A DNA stretch of 64,000 bases from Roseovarius sp. Pro17. GTDB taxonomy: Bacteria > Pseudomonadota > Alphaproteobacteria > Rhodobacterales > Rhodobacteraceae. Of the stretch, positions 8,570-17,269 are shown in pieces. The stretch is taken from contig NZ_CP141179.1 in assembly GCF_035599575.1 (NCBI RefSeq), forward strand, positions 2,790,001 to 2,854,000, in the 5' to 3' direction. The position numbers and the translations under genes were made by a program. Every line of letters starts with the position of its first letter. Positions within the stretch are counted from its first letter, which is position 1. Below the pieces are notes generated by a model that was given only the letters and a program-made list of their open reading frames with translations, was not told the origin of the DNA and made no database searches.

Positions 8570-9649
8570 ATGAAAAACACACTCACTCGCCGCCGCTTTA
8601 TCGGCACCGCTGCCGCCACCGGGGCCGCCACTCTGGCCGCGCCGTCGATCCTGAGCGCCCAAGGCACGCCGCTGCGCGTCGGCACCTATGGCGGCTTTTT
8701 CGAGGACAGCTTCAAGGCGCATATTTTTCCCGGCTTTACCGAGGAAACCGGCATCGAGGTTGACTCCATCGCCGTGCCGACGGGCGAAACCTGGCTGGTC
8801 CAGATCAAGAACGCCGCCCGCGCCAAGACCGCGCCTGCAGATGTGTCGCTGATGGCCGGCACGCCCCGCCGCGAGGGCGCCAAGCAAAAGGTGTTCAAGG
8901 TAATCGACGACTCCAAGATACCGAACCTTTCGAGCCTGTCGGATCGGTTCAAGGATCGCTACGAGGACGGCGGCCTCTACGGTGTTGGCGGCGTGTCGTG
9001 GTACATCACGCTCTGCACCAATTCCGACGTGATCCCCGAGGCGCCGACCAGCTGGAATGCGCTATGGGACAGCAAGTATGAGGATCAGATCGGCCTGCTG
9101 GGCCTTGCCACCAATTCATTCCTGCTGGAGGTCACGGCGACCACACATTTCGGCGGAACCGACATCCTGTCGACCAAGGAGGGCATCAGCGAGGTCTTTG
9201 ACAAGCTGGCCGAGGTCGTGCCGAACGTGCGCCTTTGGTACAAGGACGAGGGCAGCTTTCAGCAGGCGTTGCAACAGGGCGAAATCCCGATGGGCCAATA
9301 TTATCATGACGTTGCCGGACTGGCGGCTGCCGAAGGCTTCCCCGTCGTGTCGACCTTCCCCGAAGAGGGCGGCATCCTGGACAGCGGCTATTGGATCGTG
9401 CCGGAATACGCCGAGGCAGACGACGAAATCGCCGCCTTCATCAACTACATGTCCAAGCCCGAGACGCAGGCGGTTCTGGCGCGCAACGTCGGCACGGCAC
9501 CCGTGGTCGATCCCGCGCTGACGGACCTTTCCCCCGAAGAGCTGGCCGCCGTTTCCAGCGATATTGAGCCGATCATCCCGCGCTATGACATTTACGGCGA
9601 GCATGGTCCGTTCATCTCGGACCGCTGGAACCAGATGATCGCCGGCTGA
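8570..9649 (+). CDS. ABC transporter periplasmic binding protein, PotD type
   Basis: A 359-residue extracellular solute-binding protein of the spermidine/putrescine class. A Tat signal is visible at the N terminus: a twin-arginine RRRFIG at about residues 8-13, then an Ala/Thr-rich hydrophobic stretch ending near SAQG. The mature part has the family segment LRVGTYGGFFEDSF. It delivers substrate to the two permeases that follow. A purine-rich Shine-Dalgarno sequence (GGGAGAGG) precedes the ATG. Position right after the ureohydrolase argues for a guanidino or polyamine ligand. Confidence 0.9.
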   Translation: MKNTLTRRRFIGTAAATGAATLAAPSILSAQGTPLRVGTYGGFFEDSFKAHIFPGFTEETGIEVDSIAVPTGETWLVQIKNAARAKTAPADVSLMAGTPRREGAKQKVFKVIDDSKIPNLSSLSDRFKDRYEDGGLYGVGGVSWYITLCTNSDVIPEAPTSWNALWDSKYEDQIGLLGLATNSFLLEVTATTHFGGTDILSTKEGISEVFDKLAEVVPNVRLWYKDEGSFQQALQQGEIPMGQYYHDVAGLAAAEGFPVVSTFPEEGGILDSGYWIVPEYAEADDEIAAFINYMSKPETQAVLARNVGTAPVVDPALTDLSPEELAAVSSDIEPIIPRYDIYGEHGPFISDRWNQMIAG

Positions 9650-9704
9650 CCTGCCATGGCCCGGCCCTGCAATGGGTCGGGCCGTCGACGACAAGGAATC
9701 GCGC

Positions 9705-10763
<1,059 letters not shown>

Positions 10764-10773
10764 GGGGGCCGCG

Positions 10774-11616
10774 ATGAGCAAACCCGGCATCGCGCGCTAC
10801 GTTGCCCTTGTCCCGTCCTCGGTGATGATCGGTGTCTTCTTTGCCATCCCCTTCGCGCTGATCCTCGCTGTCAGCGTCTCCAGCCCGGCGGATGACGCCG
10901 ATTTCCGGCTGGGGTTCGACCTGCAACATTTCCAGCGCTTCGCGACGTGGTTCTATATCGAGCGCGCGCTGTTTTCGGCCGGGTTATGCGCACTCATTGC
11001 CGCTATCAGCATGACCATCGCGTTTCCGTTCACCTACTTCCTGACAACGTTCAAACGACGGTCGCAGGATTGGTGGCTGATCTACATCCTCGCGCAATTG
11101 TCGCTGTCAGAGGTGCTGATCGCCTTCAGCTGGCAAATTCTGCTATCGCGGACGGCGGGCGTCGGCAATATCCTCGCATGGGTCGGCATCGTCGAAAAAA
11201 GCTTCTCCATGACGCCGTCTGCGGGTGCAGTGATCGCGGCGCTCGTCTACCTCACTGTCCCCTTTTCAGTCCTGCTGCTATTCCCAGCACTCAGCCGGAT
11301 GGATCGCAGCCTGCTGGAGGCCGCGCGCACGCTGGGCGCGTCCCCGATGCGCACGTTTTTCACTGTAGTGATCCCGATCACGCGCCCGGCCATCATCTCG
11401 GGCGGGGTAACGGTGTTCGTGCTGACGCTGGGCGCCATCATTGTGCCACAGGTGCTGGGCGCACCGCAGCACTGGACGCTGTCGGTGCTGATTACTGATC
11501 AAGCCATCTTCAACTTCAACATGCCCTTCGCCTCGGCGCTGGCGGTCGTGTTGCTCGCGCTCAGCGCAAGTGTGATCGCCGCTGTATCGTGGCTGGGCCG
11601 GAGGAGAGAGGTATGA
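10774..11616 (+). CDS. ABC transporter permease, PotB type
   Basis: A 280-residue inner-membrane permease with about six helices and the EAA-type cytoplasmic loop (LLEAARTLGASPMRTFF), where the ATPase docks. I chose the ATG at 10774 (MSKPGIARY), preceded by GAGGGGG; the upstream ATG at 10720 lies inside the ATPase gene. It pairs with the next gene to form the heterodimeric channel. Its stop codon overlaps the next start (ATGA at 11613-11616). Confidence 0.92.
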   Translation: MSKPGIARYVALVPSSVMIGVFFAIPFALILAVSVSSPADDADFRLGFDLQHFQRFATWFYIERALFSAGLCALIAAISMTIAFPFTYFLTTFKRRSQDWWLIYILAQLSLSEVLIAFSWQILLSRTAGVGNILAWVGIVEKSFSMTPSAGAVIAALVYLTVPFSVLLLFPALSRMDRSLLEAARTLGASPMRTFFTVVIPITRPAIISGGVTVFVLTLGAIIVPQVLGAPQHWTLSVLITDQAIFNFNMPFASALAVVLLALSASVIAAVSWLGRRREV

Positions 11617-12413
11617 TGACCGCCGTCATGACCGCCCTCAAACGCCTCTACATGACGCTCTTTGCGCTCTACCTGATCGGGCCGATCATCGTCATCACGG
11701 CGGTGTCGTTCAACGCGCAAAAGTTCATCGCATTCCCGCCACGCGGCTTTTCGCTGCGCTGGTACGCCGCAATTTTCACCGAGGCCGACTGGTTCGGCGC
11801 GCTGGTCAATTCGCTGATTATCGCGGCAGCATCGGCCCTGCTGGCGACTGCCATCGCGCTGCCAGTGGCCTATATGGCATGGCGCTATGGCCTGCGCTAT
11901 GCGCGCGCTTTGTTCGCGCTGGGGATCGCGCCCTTTATCCTGCCGCCGGTGATCATGGCGTTGGCGTTCCTCATCTTTTTCAGCAGCGCGGGGGTGAACG
12001 GGCTGATGATCAACGTGATTATCGCCCACGCCATCTTCTTGCTGGCGCTGCCGTTGGTCACGATATCGCTGGGATTGGAGAGCATAGACAAGGCGCTGAT
12101 TGAGGCCAGCCAGACCATGGGCGCAACGGGCTGGACTGTGTTCCGCACGATCATCGCGCCCATCGCCGCGCCATTTGCATTGGCCGGCTTCGCGTTCTGT
12201 TTCGTGCTAAGCCTGAACGAATATATCATCGCCTTGATGACCGTAGGCTTCACCGTCGAAACGCTGCCGGTCAAGATCTTTAATGCGCTGCGCTACGGCT
12301 ATACGCCGGTAATCGCGTCCATCGCGGTGCTCTTTCTGTCGGTGAACATCGCAGTCTTTTCACTGATCGCGCGGTTCAGCAATCTGGCGCGTATATTGGG
12401 CGCGATGGACTGA
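11613..12413 (+). CDS. ABC transporter permease, PotC type
   Basis: A 266-residue permease with about six helices and the EAA loop ALIEASQTMGATGWTVFR. It starts at ATG 11613, overlapping the previous stop by four bases and preceded by a strong Shine-Dalgarno sequence (GGAGGAGAG). It completes the polyamine/guanidino importer. No convincing terminator hairpin follows before the tRNA gene. Confidence 0.92.
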   Translation: MMTAVMTALKRLYMTLFALYLIGPIIVITAVSFNAQKFIAFPPRGFSLRWYAAIFTEADWFGALVNSLIIAAASALLATAIALPVAYMAWRYGLRYARALFALGIAPFILPPVIMALAFLIFFSSAGVNGLMINVIIAHAIFLLALPLVTISLGLESIDKALIEASQTMGATGWTVFRTIIAPIAAPFALAGFAFCFVLSLNEYIIALMTVGFTVETLPVKIFNALRYGYTPVIASIAVLFLSVNIAVFSLIARFSNLARILGAMD

Positions 12414-12430
12414 GCAAGCTGCGGAGCGGG

Positions 12431-12459
12431 TTGCACGGTCTGATCCAAACGTCTAAATA
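12431..12459 (+). promoter_or_regulatory. Candidate sigma-70 promoter of tRNA-Thr
   Basis: A -35-like TTGCAC (12431-12436) and a -10-like TAAATA (12454-12459) are separated by exactly 17 bases. The predicted start site falls a few bases upstream of the tRNA 5' end. This is a match by eye only. Confidence 0.45.
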
Positions 12460-12471
12460 CTCCGTCGCATA

Positions 12472-12547
12472 GCCCCAATAGCTCAGCTGGTAGAGCAACT
12501 GTTTCGTAAATAGTAGGTCGGCGGTTCGAGTCCGTCTTGGGGCACCA
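12472..12547 (+). tRNA. tRNA-Thr (anticodon CGT)
   Basis: The 76-base gene folds into a complete cloverleaf. The acceptor stem GCCCCAA pairs with TTGGGGC, the D arm is GCTC/GAGC, and the anticodon stem ACTGT pairs with ATAGT around loop TTCGTAA. The T arm GGCGG/CCGTC carries TTCGAGT. The anticodon CGT reads the threonine codon ACG. The 3' CCA is encoded. The last 16 bases also serve as the left attachment site of the adjoining island, so integration leaves the tRNA intact. Confidence 0.96.
12532..12547. repeat. attL, 16 bp direct repeat within tRNA-Thr
   Basis: CCGTCTTGGGGCACCA forms the 3' half of the T stem, the acceptor strand and the CCA of tRNA-Thr. It is identical to 26089-26104; bases flanking the two copies differ on both sides, so the match is exactly 16 bp. 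Confidence 0.88.
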
Positions 12548-13062
12548 GTTAAAATAGAATTTTGCATGTATTTTCGTTAGTTACGCCATAACCTTGCGCT
12601 TCTATCCCCCTTTACGTCCCCCTTTCGCTCCTTGCTGATATGGCTTCTAGGGCAGTTTTCAGTGGGCAGTAAAATTCAACTGTTTGGACCTTCTTGATTG
12701 TTGCAAATCACGCGATGTTCAGTCTTTGTTCTGGGATGGTCAGACGCTCCACCCCCCAAAGCAAGATAGATGATTCTGCATTCCCAATTCGGATAAAGGT
12801 CGCTGTGCCCTCCGGCGGCTTCGGCATGGTGCTGAGCCATTGCTACACTTGGCTGAATGACCGTCTTGGCGTTGGTTTTTTTGCCAGCCATTCGGCAACC
12901 TCCACCGGGGTCAACGCCGTAGCGTTTTACTTCCGAGACGTCGAGAATGCTCGGACATTCTTAGAGGCTCATCCGATGTTGGAGCTGGCTGACGGCACTG
13001 CATCAATAGCATATAGTTCGCCAAACCATGATGGTGCGTGGCAGTCGGAGGATTTTCTAGGC
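12548..13062 (+). other. Island left end; open in-frame segment upstream of the SRAP gene
   Basis: No complete gene is supported in this 515 bp stretch. The frame of the following SRAP gene stays open upstream to about 12694. From the ATG at 12826 it encodes about 79 protein-like residues (starting MVLSHCYTWLND and including VAFYFRDVENARTFLEAHPMLELADGT). That segment looks like real coding sequence, perhaps a small conserved protein that lost its own stop, but it has no clear Shine-Dalgarno sequence. Read as one frame it would be fused to the SRAP protein, which would bury that enzyme's catalytic N-terminal cysteine. Confidence 0.35.
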
Positions 13063-13725
13063 GTGTGCAATCTTTATTCTATGACCACAAGCCAAGCGGC
13101 AATCACTGATCTAATCAAGGTCTGGAAAGACAGCACCGGCAACCTTCCGGTGTTGACGGGCATCTATCCCGATTATTCCGCTCCGGTCATCCGCAACACT
13201 GATCAAGGACGGCAATTGGTCAACATGCGCTGGGGGATGCCATCGCCTGCCTTCGCTTTGAAGAACCGGAACGCGGATTCTGGGATTACCAATATCCGCA
13301 ACACGTCATCTCCATATTGGCGGCGATGGCTTAGTGTTCAGCATCGATGCCTTGTCCCGTTTAACAGCTTTTCGGAATACGAAAAAAAGACTGGTCAGCC
13401 TGCCGCTCCAATTTGGTTTGCTTTGAATGAAACGCGCCCGCTCGCGTTCTTCGCAGGCATCTGGACAAGCTGGACCTCAGTGCGAAAGGTGAAAGAGGGG
13501 GAAACAACTAACGATCTTTTCGGGTTTTTGACGACAGATGCGAATGGCGTTGTCGCACCGATACATCCGAAGGCCATGCCCGTCATTTTGAACCATCCTG
13601 ATCAATGGGAAACTTGGCTGAATGCACCGCCCGACGCTGCGTTGGCTTTGCAGAAACCACTGCCAGACGATGCGTTGCAAATCGTGGCAACGGGCAAGCC
13701 ATCTGACGGCACTACAAGCAAGTGA
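13063..13725 (+). CDS. SOS response-associated peptidase (SRAP/YedK/HMCES family)
   Basis: A 220-residue SRAP protein. The family forms a thiazolidine crosslink with abasic sites in single-stranded DNA through an N-terminal Cys2, shielding them from strand breakage. I chose the GTG at 13063 because it gives MCNLYSMTTS with Cys at position 2, as the chemistry requires, and because GGAGG lies 11 bases upstream; the open frame itself extends further upstream. Other visible active-site candidates are Asn77/Asn80 (TNIRNTSS), Glu105 (FNSFSEYEKK) and His168 (IHPKAMPVIL). SRAP genes are frequent cargo of phages and islands. The next gene is convergent, 7 bp away. Confidence 0.88.
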   Translation: MCNLYSMTTSQAAITDLIKVWKDSTGNLPVLTGIYPDYSAPVIRNTDQGRQLVNMRWGMPSPAFALKNRNADSGITNIRNTSSPYWRRWLSVQHRCLVPFNSFSEYEKKTGQPAAPIWFALNETRPLAFFAGIWTSWTSVRKVKEGETTNDLFGFLTTDANGVVAPIHPKAMPVILNHPDQWETWLNAPPDAALALQKPLPDDALQIVATGKPSDGTTSK

Positions 13726-13732
13726 AATTGCG

Positions 13733-14353
13733 CTAATCGCCCCGGCACTTGTTGAAACGCAAGAGCCAATCCATCGTCAGGCCCAGCGCCTCAGCCTCGC
13801 GTTCTTCGTATTCTGAGACCAGTCGCTGATAGGTCGCATGGTGCATGTGCTTGGGTCTGCCCCAGCCAGATCCCTCAAATATGCCGGGCGGCCATTCCAG
13901 GCGGTCGCGCAGCTTGTCAGCCCGGCGCGTCGCCCGGTCGCGCCTGTTCTCGTTCTCGGATGGATACCCCAGCCCGTGACAGCTACGACAGGCAAAGATT
14001 GCGCCACCGTAGAGAACGGCCACACGATTGCCGCAGCCGCGCGCTGGGCACAGAAACCACGGGCGCGCGCCGCCAAGGTGGCAAGGCGTCCGGTCGATCT
14101 GGACGGGATAGCATTGGTCCTGCCATGCGCCGCCATTATCTCGGCTGCGATAATTCAGCAGTATGTGCCCCGCCGCCGCCGACACTTGGATATCGCCAAT
14201 TGTGCTCCCGGTGCGGGACCATGCGTAGGAACAGGTGCGCCCGGAATCCAGCCAGCCATCGGAGGCAAGCTTGGCGATTCTCAGTTCCTTCATATCATCG
14301 ACCGTGTTGCGCGTGCCGCAGCGCCAGTGATTGCCGCTGCCGAATCCGCCCAT
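13733..14353 (-). CDS. Zinc-ribbon protein of unknown function (mobile-element associated)
   Basis: A 206-residue protein. It begins MGGFGSGNHWRCG and has a beta-rich middle and a likely zinc ribbon formed by CPARGCGNR and FACRSCHGLGY (about residues 108-138). A charged region with many Arg/Glu residues follows. Proteins with the GGFGSG start and the CRSCHGLxY motif recur in mobile DNA, but no function is established. I chose ATG 14353 for its GGAG sequence nine bases upstream and the typical start. Four cysteines plus the His suggest metal and nucleic-acid binding; this is inference. Confidence 0.7.
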   Translation of the reverse strand: MGGFGSGNHWRCGTRNTVDDMKELRIAKLASDGWLDSGRTCSYAWSRTGSTIGDIQVSAAAGHILLNYRSRDNGGAWQDQCYPVQIDRTPCHLGGARPWFLCPARGCGNRVAVLYGGAIFACRSCHGLGYPSENENRRDRATRRADKLRDRLEWPPGIFEGSGWGRPKHMHHATYQRLVSEYEEREAEALGLTMDWLLRFNKCRGD

Positions 14354-14534
14354 ATTTCTCGCTCCATTTTTGCCCAAATCATTTGGCAAGTTGTGGCTTT
14401 CACCCATTCGACCATGACAGCCGCAACGGCACGCAGTTCAACTTCATAATTCTGACACTAATTCACCAAAAGTCTGCCCTCTACCGTTGGCAAGAACGAG
14501 AGAGACGCTAGGCGTCACTCTCCCCGTCAAACAA

Positions 14535-14927
14535 ATGAGGCTAGACTTGAAATATTTAATCATCCCTATGCTTGCCGCTACGACACTGGTTTCAGCGTGT
14601 GCAAGCAAAAGCGCCGATATTCCTGCAAGCTATGTATCGACAATGCAGTATCAAGGCCATTCGTGCAGACAAATCGGGGCTGAGGCTCAAGCTGTTTCTG
14701 CGAGAGCTTCCCAAGTTATGTCCACTCAAGACAAGAAGGCCCAGAATGACGGCGCCGCAATGGCGGTTGGAATGGTTCTGTTCTGGCCAGCCCTATTCTT
14801 TTTAAAGGGAGATGCCGAGACTTCAGCTGAAGTTGCGCGCATGAAAGGTGAAATGGAGGCTCTTGAGAAAGCGAGCATCCAAAAAAATTGCGGAATCAAA
14901 TTTGAGCGCGCTCCCAAATCTGCATAA
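14535..14927 (+). CDS. Small predicted lipoprotein
   Basis: A 130-residue protein with a lipoprotein signal: a basic start, a hydrophobic stretch and the lipobox LVSAC near residue 22. The mature part has ASYVSTMQYQGHSC, then a helical region, a second hydrophobic segment (AVGMVLFWPALFFL) and a helical tail with EVARMKGEMEALEKASI. It probably sits in an envelope membrane, perhaps with its hydrophobic segment inserted. Similar small lipoproteins occur on phages and chromosomes; no function is known. I chose ATG 14535 so the signal is N-terminal. No clear Shine-Dalgarno sequence is visible. Confidence 0.7.
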   Translation: MRLDLKYLIIPMLAATTLVSACASKSADIPASYVSTMQYQGHSCRQIGAEAQAVSARASQVMSTQDKKAQNDGAAMAVGMVLFWPALFFLKGDAETSAEVARMKGEMEALEKASIQKNCGIKFERAPKSA

Positions 14928-15819
14928 CACCTTGTTCTGGTGCGGTCTGAACAAATCGACAGCAAGGCCGCACCGGAAATATCATATTTGCCCCTCCCCA
15001 ATTCGCCCGCGTGTTTCAGTTGCTTGCAGCTGCGGCCCCTCGGAAGTTTGCTATGCCCACCCCAATTTCACTCCATTTTGCCCGTGCCTAATCTGACTGA
15101 GCAACGCGATGATCGTGAAGCCGACCAATGATGGGAACCCTTTTACGTTTACCGGGTTCAATGCACATTTAGCGCCGCAACCGAGTCCCTTGATGCGCCC
15201 TATTTAGTATTCCTGCTTGCGCGCTTACGCGCGCGCGAGGATACCTGTAGTAACAATGCCGGGAATGGATACCCGCCGGTCCCTGTGCGGATGACGTTAG
15301 AGTTTTAGCTGCCCCCGCCTGCCATCGCGGTTGAGCGTCAGAAACCCTGAATTGTGGCTACGTGAAATGCGTACTCTACGCCGGTACTGACTCGGCATCG
15401 CCAAGCCTGTTTGACGCCCCCTACCCCGCCTCTCGCTTGGCACCCTAAATAGGGGGTATAAGTAACTCTCCGGCCCTCACCTTGAGGACTAGTGCAGGTC
15501 GCAAAATTCACACCATCACAAATCAGGCTTTTCAGGTCCGGCTTTCGCGTGTCTCTGAGAAAGCGTGTGCCTATGGCTAGATGTAGATATGTCATGTTTA
15601 TTGTGACGCCGTTGCGCTCAATATCGCGTTTCGCGTCACAGAAAACAGGACGGTTCGCGTCCTCATACTCAACATTTTCAACATGCGTCCTCTTTTTTGT
15701 GACGGCCATGCACAATATTTGAGCGGGGATTCTGGAATTTTAGGCAATGGCTCATTTCGAAATCTGACCCTACGCAGCTTTGATTTGCGCCCAGTCCTGG
15801 CAGGCCCTATCTTGTAGGT
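14928..15819. other. 892 bp intergenic region of the island
   Basis: I see no supported gene. It contains a GC-rich alternating palindromic stretch (TTGCGCGCTTACGCGCGCGCG, about 15209-15229), a CCCTATTTAGGG-type palindrome near 15446, and one copy of a ~170 bp dispersed repeat at 15571-15740. An open frame on the minus strand (15338-15715) overlaps that repeat and is not convincing. The density of palindromes would fit a regulatory or replication region, but nothing proves it. Confidence 0.4.
15571..15740. repeat. Dispersed ~170 bp repeat, copy 1
   Basis: Collinear with 21407-21576. Shared blocks include CTATGGCTAGATGTA, GTGACGCCGTT, TTTCGCGTCACAGAAAACAGG, TCCTCTTTTTTGTGACG and CCATGCACAAT, with overall identity of roughly three quarters by eye. 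It contains TGTGACG twice and its complement CGTCACA once. The function is unknown; it may be an end or regulatory part of a mobile element. Confidence 0.7.
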
Positions 15820-16041
15820 ATGACAGACAAACCCAAAAGACCCCGTGACGCCAACCAGCTTGCCCATATGATTGTTGGGATCGCCACTGGTGAAATTGAT
15901 GACGCCCAACCGGAGAAGGCCGAGGGGCAACGAAAAGGCGGGTTGAAGGGTGGCAAGGCAAGATCTAAGGCGCTCTCTTCAGAAAAGCGCTCGGAGATTG
16001 CGACAAATGCGGCAAATGCACGCTGGAAAAATCGAAAATAG
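15820..16041 (+). CDS. Small basic KGG-motif protein
   Basis: A 73-residue protein beginning MTDKPKRPRDANQLAHMIVGIATGEID, with a C-terminal half rich in Lys, Gly, Ala and Arg (RKGGLKGGKARSKAL, NAANARWKNRK). The composition suggests nucleic-acid binding. Short proteins with this RPRDANQLA start and KGG tail are common in bacterial genomes and remain uncharacterised. It is convergent with the three-gene cassette, its stop touching the stop of 16042-16497. Confidence 0.65.
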   Translation: MTDKPKRPRDANQLAHMIVGIATGEIDDAQPEKAEGQRKGGLKGGKARSKALSSEKRSEIATNAANARWKNRK

Positions 16042-16497
16042 TCACTTCACGCGTTGCATGAAGTATGCGATTTCTCCGTAACCATTGGCGGAAATATCGT
16101 CCAAACATGTTTTTGAATGGCTGATGTCGTAAGACTTTCCGAGCTTACTGCTCCATGTGCCCTGATCAATCAATTTTGCCGCATGTGTAGGTTCGTTGTG
16201 TAGATGAAAGATCGCAATTTTTTCAACACCTTCAACAAAACTGTCATCTGCACATAGTTGAAAGCCAAGTGTTTCATACGCTATCTGGAACGCCGGAAGT
16301 GTTGACAATCTCATAGCACCCGGCGGCCAATAACACATGCCCATAGCATCTGGCCACCACCACCGAGTCATATCACCAGCGGCATATGCGATACAGTTGT
16401 ATACCTCAGTTTGAGGGCTGGTAATCAGTGCGCTCGGCTGGATATTAGGAAAGATCCCAACCAACATAGCTGTATGTGGATTACCTTTGGTAATCAT
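16042..16497 (-). CDS. DUF7689-like protein of unknown function (third gene of cassette)
   Basis: A 151-residue protein. Distinctive conserved-looking motifs are NCIAYAAGDMTRWWWPD, a YWPPG segment, KIAIFHLHNEPTHAAKL, GTWSSKLGKSYDISHS and a terminal GYGEIAYFM. The order of Asn-Cys, His (THAA) and His (DISHS) positions would suit a Cys-His hydrolase-like fold of the papain/NlpC type, but this is inference. The pattern matches what I recall as DUF7689. It overlaps the preceding gene by 17 bp. It has lower GC content than the chromosome. No function is known. Confidence 0.65.
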   Translation of the reverse strand: MITKGNPHTAMLVGIFPNIQPSALITSPQTEVYNCIAYAAGDMTRWWWPDAMGMCYWPPGAMRLSTLPAFQIAYETLGFQLCADDSFVEGVEKIAIFHLHNEPTHAAKLIDQGTWSSKLGKSYDISHSKTCLDDISANGYGEIAYFMQRVK

Positions 16498-16864
16498 ACC
16501 AGTCTATCCAAGCCTGAGACATTGCCTTTATATCACCAAGTTGGCTTGGTTTGGCTGGGTTTTGACCGGTGATTAACGCCATCGCCACAATCAGGAAATC
16601 AGGTCTTTTCCGCAACTCACTTATTATCAAAGGTAGAATTACATCACCCATATCCACGATATCGCGAAAGGCTTGATTTTTCACGATAACATCAGCCGAA
16701 GATGATGTTAACGTTTCGTACCTCCAGCGCTTCAGGTGGCTATAAAACTTTGTGGTGTAATCTGGAGTGCTCGGTGCGTACTTTCCATAAGCAACCGAAG
16801 AAAATGATTGATGGGTCGTGTCATAAGTCCCGGCACTGCCAGAATCTCTAAGTTCAGCTGTCAT
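16481..16864 (-). CDS. Conserved helical protein of unknown function (second gene of cassette)
   Basis: A 127-residue, mainly alpha-helical protein. Its C-terminal half reads like one well-defined domain: KRWRYETLTSSSADVIV, then FRDIVDMGDVILPLIISEL, ALITGQNP and ending AWIDWYDYQR. The GDVILPLII / LxxRPDFLIxALxxITGxxP pattern recurs in a family of small proteins I recognise from other bacteria but cannot name. The gene overlaps both neighbours (11 bp upstream, 17 bp downstream), indicating coupled translation. Confidence 0.65.
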   Translation of the reverse strand: MTAELRDSGSAGTYDTTHQSFSSVAYGKYAPSTPDYTTKFYSHLKRWRYETLTSSSADVIVKNQAFRDIVDMGDVILPLIISELRKRPDFLIVAMALITGQNPAKPSQLGDIKAMSQAWIDWYDYQR

Positions 16865-17210
16865 TTTGCTCTGCCCTGATTTTAAGTTCTTTTATCTGTT
16901 CTTTTAGCCATTCCTGAATAGCCTCAGCGGATTTTAGGTCGAGAAATATATCAGCTGACATTTCTCGAACTACAGAATCTCGTGTTTCGACTTCGACAAG
17001 GTCTCCTAAGTGCCCAGCGTCGTTAAGTGAATATGTGAGTCTACGCGGGATGGCAGGCCGCTCCGAGTATATTGCCATATGTATACGACCATTTGGCGTA
17101 AGACCGCCTATCACTCCATCAGCGCGGAGAGACTGAAATCCTGAAGCCTTAATGTAGTCAAAAGAAACCACGGGTTTTCCAGGATCGAAGGTGTTTGACT
17201 CTTCAGTCAT
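16854..17210 (-). CDS. Conserved protein of unknown function (first gene of cassette)
   Basis: A 118-residue protein. The first two thirds look beta-rich (FDYIKASGFQSLRADGVIGGLTPNG, IHMAIYSERPAIPRRLTY), and the end is helical (SAEAIQEWLKEQIKEL). The DGVIGGLTP / IHMAIYSER / TADIFLDLxxAxxIxxWL layout loosely resembles DUF3467-type proteins, which carry a similar strand-then-helix end. It begins the overlapping three-gene cassette; a promoter should lie in 17211-17269, before the IS element. Confidence 0.62.
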   Translation of the reverse strand: MTEESNTFDPGKPVVSFDYIKASGFQSLRADGVIGGLTPNGRIHMAIYSERPAIPRRLTYSLNDAGHLGDLVEVETRDSVVREMSADIFLDLKSAEAIQEWLKEQIKELKIRAEQNDS

Positions 17211-17269
17211 GCTCGCCTGCCACTAGAATGCCCCCACGTACAGCATGTACTCACTAGACACTAAGATTC

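Noticed and set aside
15338..15715. 125-codon minus-strand frame in the island
   Set aside because: It covers the dispersed repeat and has no Shine-Dalgarno sequence; the only similar frame (21402-21722) also comes from the repeat.
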